Below are positions 60,301-64,000 of a stretch of DNA of 64,000 bases, piece after piece; the first letter of the stretch is position 1, and each line of letters begins with the position of its first letter. A program made the translations under genes and the position numbers. Under the pieces are notes generated by a model. That model saw only the letters and a program-made list of their open reading frames with translations. It did no database searches and had not been told where the DNA came from. Source of the stretch: Limanda limanda (lineage: Eukaryota > Chordata > Actinopteri > Pleuronectiformes > Pleuronectidae); contig NC_083644.1 in the NCBI RefSeq assembly GCF_963576545.1, positions 23,573,893 through 23,637,892 on the forward strand. Reading direction: 5' to 3'.

Positions 60301-63300
60301 TTTGTGATCGGTAGATAAATGTATGTAGTCTGTCTGATGCCATTTCAATTGAATGGTTGACACAAGGCGTTTCTTGTGACACTCAGGATCCTAGGAATCA
60401 ATCTTTTCAAGCTGGCTGAATCCAAGCGGCCGCTGAAACCTCAGAGGAAAGAGAGGAAGAAGGTGACCGCTCAGAATCTGTCAGACGGAGACATCAGACT
60501 TCTGGTCAACATCATCCGGGCCTATGACATTCCCGTCCGCAGACCCCAGAGCAAGTCAGTGTTCAGCAAACCCACTCGCATTGAGAGTACTGTAGGGAAG
60601 AAAGATTGTCCTCGTTTTCCCCCAGAAATGTTGATGAAAATCCCACTTTGCTGATTTGCAGGATTAGGAAGTAATATTGAACTTTGTTTTTTATTTTAGT
60701 AAACCAGGACAATCACCTCCGAGTGTCATCCAGGGCAACGACTGGCTGATCGGACAGGTATAATACACCTCAAACTTTTCTCTAGATCTGGCAGCAATTT
60801 AACCTGTATGATCAATATTATATATGTCTTTAATGTGTGTTTTTTGTAATGTAGGTACAAGTCAGGCCATTTGTGGAGGTTTCCTTCCAGCGCACAGTAC
60901 TTCAAACCACCACAGCAGATGGACCAAACCCCTGTTGGAACGAGGAGCTGCAGCTGCCATTTAGGTGAGCAACAGTGTGTTTCATGTAGGGTGACTACCA
61001 GGTGTCCTGTTTAATGTGGGACTGCACAGCATTTCTATCTCTGTGAAGAACCTAACACAGTGAGACACACAAGAAAAAAGAGTCTAGATGTCTTAAATTA
61101 ATGAGTTGGATTTTGAAATTTGAATTTGTAAACTGGCCTTCTCCTCTACAGTGCCCCAAATGGTGACTACAGCATTGCCAGCTTGCAGTCAGCCAAAGAT
61201 GAAGTCTTCATCAGCATATTTGATGAGTTGGTTTATGAAACTGGAGTGGTGAGTAAACCACTCTGACTTTATCTTTCTCTCGTCGCACTCACAGTGTTTA
61301 TGCGAGTACATGTTCCTGTAACTGCAGTTTTTTACTTTTTAGAGTGACAAAGACGGCGGGAAATCGATTCACATCCGAGCAGAGAAGCACTGGCTAGGCT
61401 CTGTCAAGATTCCTTTCAGCACTATTTATTCTCAGTCCAGGGTGAGAGTAAATGTTGTGTGTGTGTGTATGTATGTTTGTATGGCTGGGTGCGTGTCTGT
61501 GTGTTTTAACGGATGCTTTGACTAATTTCGTTTTGTTTTTCTTTTTTTGTCCATCTGGCAGATTGATGGAACATTCAAGGTCAACACACCGGCAGTGCTG
61601 CTGGGATACAGTAAAGAGCGGAGCCATGGCACTAATGGTGGTTATGATATGCGAAGCCTGAGCGAGGGAGCATTTATCACAGTGTTCATCACCATCGAAC
61701 CTCAGCTGGTGCCTGGGGAGCCCATCAGGGAGAAGGTGAGTCATGTCTAGGAACTCAAGCATGGGATTGTGTCTGCTTTTTAGTTTTCAATCATCATGCT
61801 AGTTTATTTATTATTTTTTTCCAGATTTTAGCATTGATGGTCACATCTAGTTCATATAATATAGATGTATGTATTTGACCAACTAGCTTCCATATTAAAA
61901 TGTAAAATTTCTCTTATGTTTGCCTTTTTGTCACTGACTTGATTTTGCTCTGCTGCATGCACTAGTTAAAGGAACTGAAGGTAAAAGTTCACAAGGACAC
62001 TCATTAGAATCATCTTTTGACCTTATTCACCCATTCATGACCACATCACTCTAATGAGGTAATTCAGATAGTTCTGACCTGTATTTACCTGAAGTTAAGT
62101 TTTGACCTTGTTGTGCAGTTTGACAGCCAGGAGGATGAGCACTTACTTCAGGCCTCAGAAAGATTTGAGAGGGATGCAGCCCAGCGATATCCGGACAGAC
62201 CTGTCATCACCACTGTCGTAGACCTCAATGGGAAAACGGTCTTCATCACACGATATATTCGACCGCTCAACCCCCCACAGGAGTTACTGGATGCATTCCC
62301 TAACAACCCCCAGGAAGCCACGGTCAGTGTGATTGAACTGAGTATATAGAAATGTCTAGGGCTGAACTAGGCCAAATTGTGTTCTTTTAAGTATAAAAAA
62401 AAAAATACCAATTAAATTCTGCAGCCATAATAAAAGTCATGACCTGTGGACAAAATTCACAAAATGGCGACAGAGTTTACCCAGAGTTCTCCTCCACACA
62501 TGCACAACACAGCGAGAGCTTCTCTGCACAGAAATAAATCCTCTGCATTATTCAGGCGATAGGTGGAGCGACCAGATGCAGCAGGCAGAGGATTTCAGAC
62601 TGGATTTCTTTCGGACATTATTTCATGAGGTCAGGCAGAGAAAGTTTGCAGAGAGAGTCTCACTCCGTCATTTACGTTCACGCATACACCTCCTCTAGAG
62701 AAAATACAGAGGACCTACGGAGTTCAGTGCATGTCTGCAAGCAGACCACAGTCTGAAAATAGAGCAGGAATGGCACAAGCAGTGCTCTGTCTAGAGAGGA
62801 CAGGCTGTGCTTTCAATATGATTAGGGAGCCATAGAGACAGAATTAAACTTTATACACAATATGAAAACTACAGAAACATAAGGGATTCCATAAGGAGAA
62901 TGTGATCAATATTGCTAAGAATTGCTTTAGGGGCTGTATGAATGAACGTAAATATCTGAGTGAGAGGCTCTGGATTTTCTGCAGACTCTCTCCATCTTGT
63001 CCCTAGTATAAAGTCCGCAGAAAGTCTGAAGGGGCCGATATGAGAACACAGCATGAGGTCCTCCATAGGTTTAATGATCTGGCTGCTGCACCACCCCTCA
63101 CCTGAATGCTCTGGAGATTTGTAATGTGAACACGTCTGAGAAAGTCCGGACCCAATTCTCCAGGCCTTTTTTGGATGTCATGTCTGAAAATGGCCTAATT
63201 GTGTTTAATATATGCAACATATGTGACTGTCATAACAATAAAGTGTATTGAAATTTAAAATTTGAAATGGAAAGAGACTATTCAGATGCCTGTGTTTCTT

Positions 63301-63912
63301 ATTGACTCCACTTACTCTGTCCCTACACAGGCCGTGGTTGCCCGGTTTGTTTCGCTCATCCCATCTCTGCCAGACAGAGTTTCCTTTTCTGGTGTCTGTG
63401 ACCTGTGGAGCACCTGTGATGTGAGTGAACTCTCTTTCAGATATTGGGACTGGAGAAGGAGGTAATCGCCTGTCTTACAGTACCTTGTTTCCTCTTCCTG
63501 TACAGCAATTCCTCACTCTCCTAGCAGGAGATGAAGAGGAACATGCCGTACTGTTGTGCAACTACTTTCTGTCAATGGGCAAGAAAACCTGGCTCATCAT
63601 TGGCACTGCTATACCAGAGGTGGGTTACATTTCTTTTTTAAATATGGAGATTTTAACATACGTATTATAAATCTTTAAAAAAAAAATGTCATTCGTTTTG
63701 GACATGTATAGATAAATAACATCACTTTTGAGGCCTAAATCGGCAGCTCTAAACTTTTTAAATGTTAAATTTCTTAGGGACCCACAGCGTATGTCCTGAC
63801 CTATGAGCAGAGCCGCTACCTGATATGGAATCCCAGCAGTGGTCAGTACTATGGCCAGTATGACACCTTTTGCCCACTGCAGACAGTTGGTTGCCTGGTC
63901 AATGCTGACAAT
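51396..63912 (+). CDS. cc2d2a: Coiled-coil and C2 domain-containing protein 2A (partial at both ends)
   Basis: Ciliary transition-zone scaffold of the MKS module; the human gene is mutated in Meckel and Joubert syndromes. Exons traced: 51396-51477, 51881-51961, 52880-53024, 53422-53501, 53660-53761, 53844-53924, 54004-54225, 54460-54625, 54747-54883, 54983-55114, 55498-55707, 55819-55925, 56054-56194, 56287-56443, 56613-56881, 57557-57734, 57830-57983, 58097-58244, 58445-58583, 58677-58880, 58990-59082, 59168-59259, 60387-60554, 60700-60757, 60855-60964, 61152-61248, 61343-61441, 61562-61735, 62119-62322, 63331-63420, 63506-63619, 63778-63912. All phases close, giving about 1,456 codons. Landmarks: [17 protein letters not shown] (about 197); coiled coil with Lys/Glu runs (about 560-700); C2 domain (about 1055-1275, [12 protein letters not shown]); inactive transglutaminase-like domain (from about 1373, [20 protein letters not shown]). 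The true start Met is not located. The first exon listed is open and resembles the human N-terminus but has no in-frame ATG; a Met at 51905 is the fallback. About 160 C-terminal codons lie beyond the window. Confidence 0.95.
52020..52740 (+). mobile_element. Degenerate LINE reverse-transcriptase tail in a cc2d2a intron
   Basis: The 123-residue frame at 52116-52484 ends in a segment with the layout of fish LINE ORF2 C-termini: [43 protein letters not shown]. It is followed by a T/A-rich 3' tail containing GGGAAGACACAATAAGC and CTACTTCCTACTCCTTCC, phrases seen downstream of such ORFs. It lies wholly between coding exons 51881-51961 and 52880-53024. Catalytic RT motifs are absent. The clade is not assigned. 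Confidence 0.5.
59260..60386 (+). other. cc2d2a intron between the SIG and ILGIN exons
   Basis: 1.1-kb intron splitting a glycine codon (GG then G). AT-rich; ATT repeats near 59938-59955. No other feature seen. Confidence 0.85.
62430..63262. repeat. Probable decayed dispersed repeat in a cc2d2a intron
   Basis: Phrases such as GTGAACACGTCTGAGAAAGT, CCGGACCCAATTCTCCAGGC, GATGTCATGTCTGAAAATGG and a terminal ACAATAAAGTGTATTGAAAT resemble fish interspersed repeats. There is no coding remnant. Family unknown. Confidence 0.35.
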
Positions 63913-64000
63913 GTGAGTGAGAGACACTTTATCAAATTTTTCACAATATGACACTTCACTCTTTAATAATTTCCTTTTGTTTACTGTGACTAATTATATG

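Overview
This is vertebrate nuclear DNA from a teleost fish, probably a percomorph. The evidence is genes with short GT-AG introns, fish orthologues of vertebrate proteins, dispersed repeats typical of teleost genomes, many CA/GT, CT and GATA microsatellites, and AT-rich intergenic DNA. There are no bacterial operons, CRISPR arrays or tRNA genes.

Layout. (1) 2078-10574, minus strand: ndnf, a secreted fibronectin type III glycoprotein. Three coding exons give 571 residues; a 5.2-kb first intron leads to a probable non-coding first exon at a CpG-richer region. (2) 10.6-19.2 kb: gene-poor DNA with LINE-type and dispersed repeats, and a complete non-autonomous hAT transposon (14354-15675) bounded by a perfect 8-bp target duplication. 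The transposon carries a decayed transposase start and, unusually, a piece of the 3' end of 18S rRNA. (3) 19.25-21.5 kb: an unrecognised plus-strand gene with an ETS-box promoter, a non-coding first exon and a single-exon CDS for an acidic coiled-coil protein of 282 residues. (4) 22.86-23.09 kb: a convincing terminal exon of an unidentified minus-strand gene, with its own AATAAA. (5) 29303-44818, plus strand: cpeb2, with eleven coding exons including a 51-nt and a 24-nt cassette, and a 3.4-kb 3' UTR full of UUUUAU elements. (6) 48128-50093, plus strand: c1qtnf7 (CTRP7), two coding exons. (7) 51396 to the window edge, plus strand: cc2d2a, of which 32 coding exons (about 1,456 codons) can be traced; roughly the last 160 codons lie beyond the window.

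The order cpeb2 - c1qtnf7 - cc2d2a matches the human 4p15.3 block and supports all three assignments. ndnf is on the other arm of human chromosome 4 (4q27), so its position here is a linkage difference. The genes are not functionally coupled: a secreted neurotrophic/angiogenic factor, a translational regulator, an adipokine-like C1q protein and a ciliary transition-zone protein. Shared regulation is not implied.

Exon boundaries were placed by hand from GT-AG sites and reading phase. In every multi-exon gene the phases close. Gene identities rest on recalled family sequence, not on a database search.
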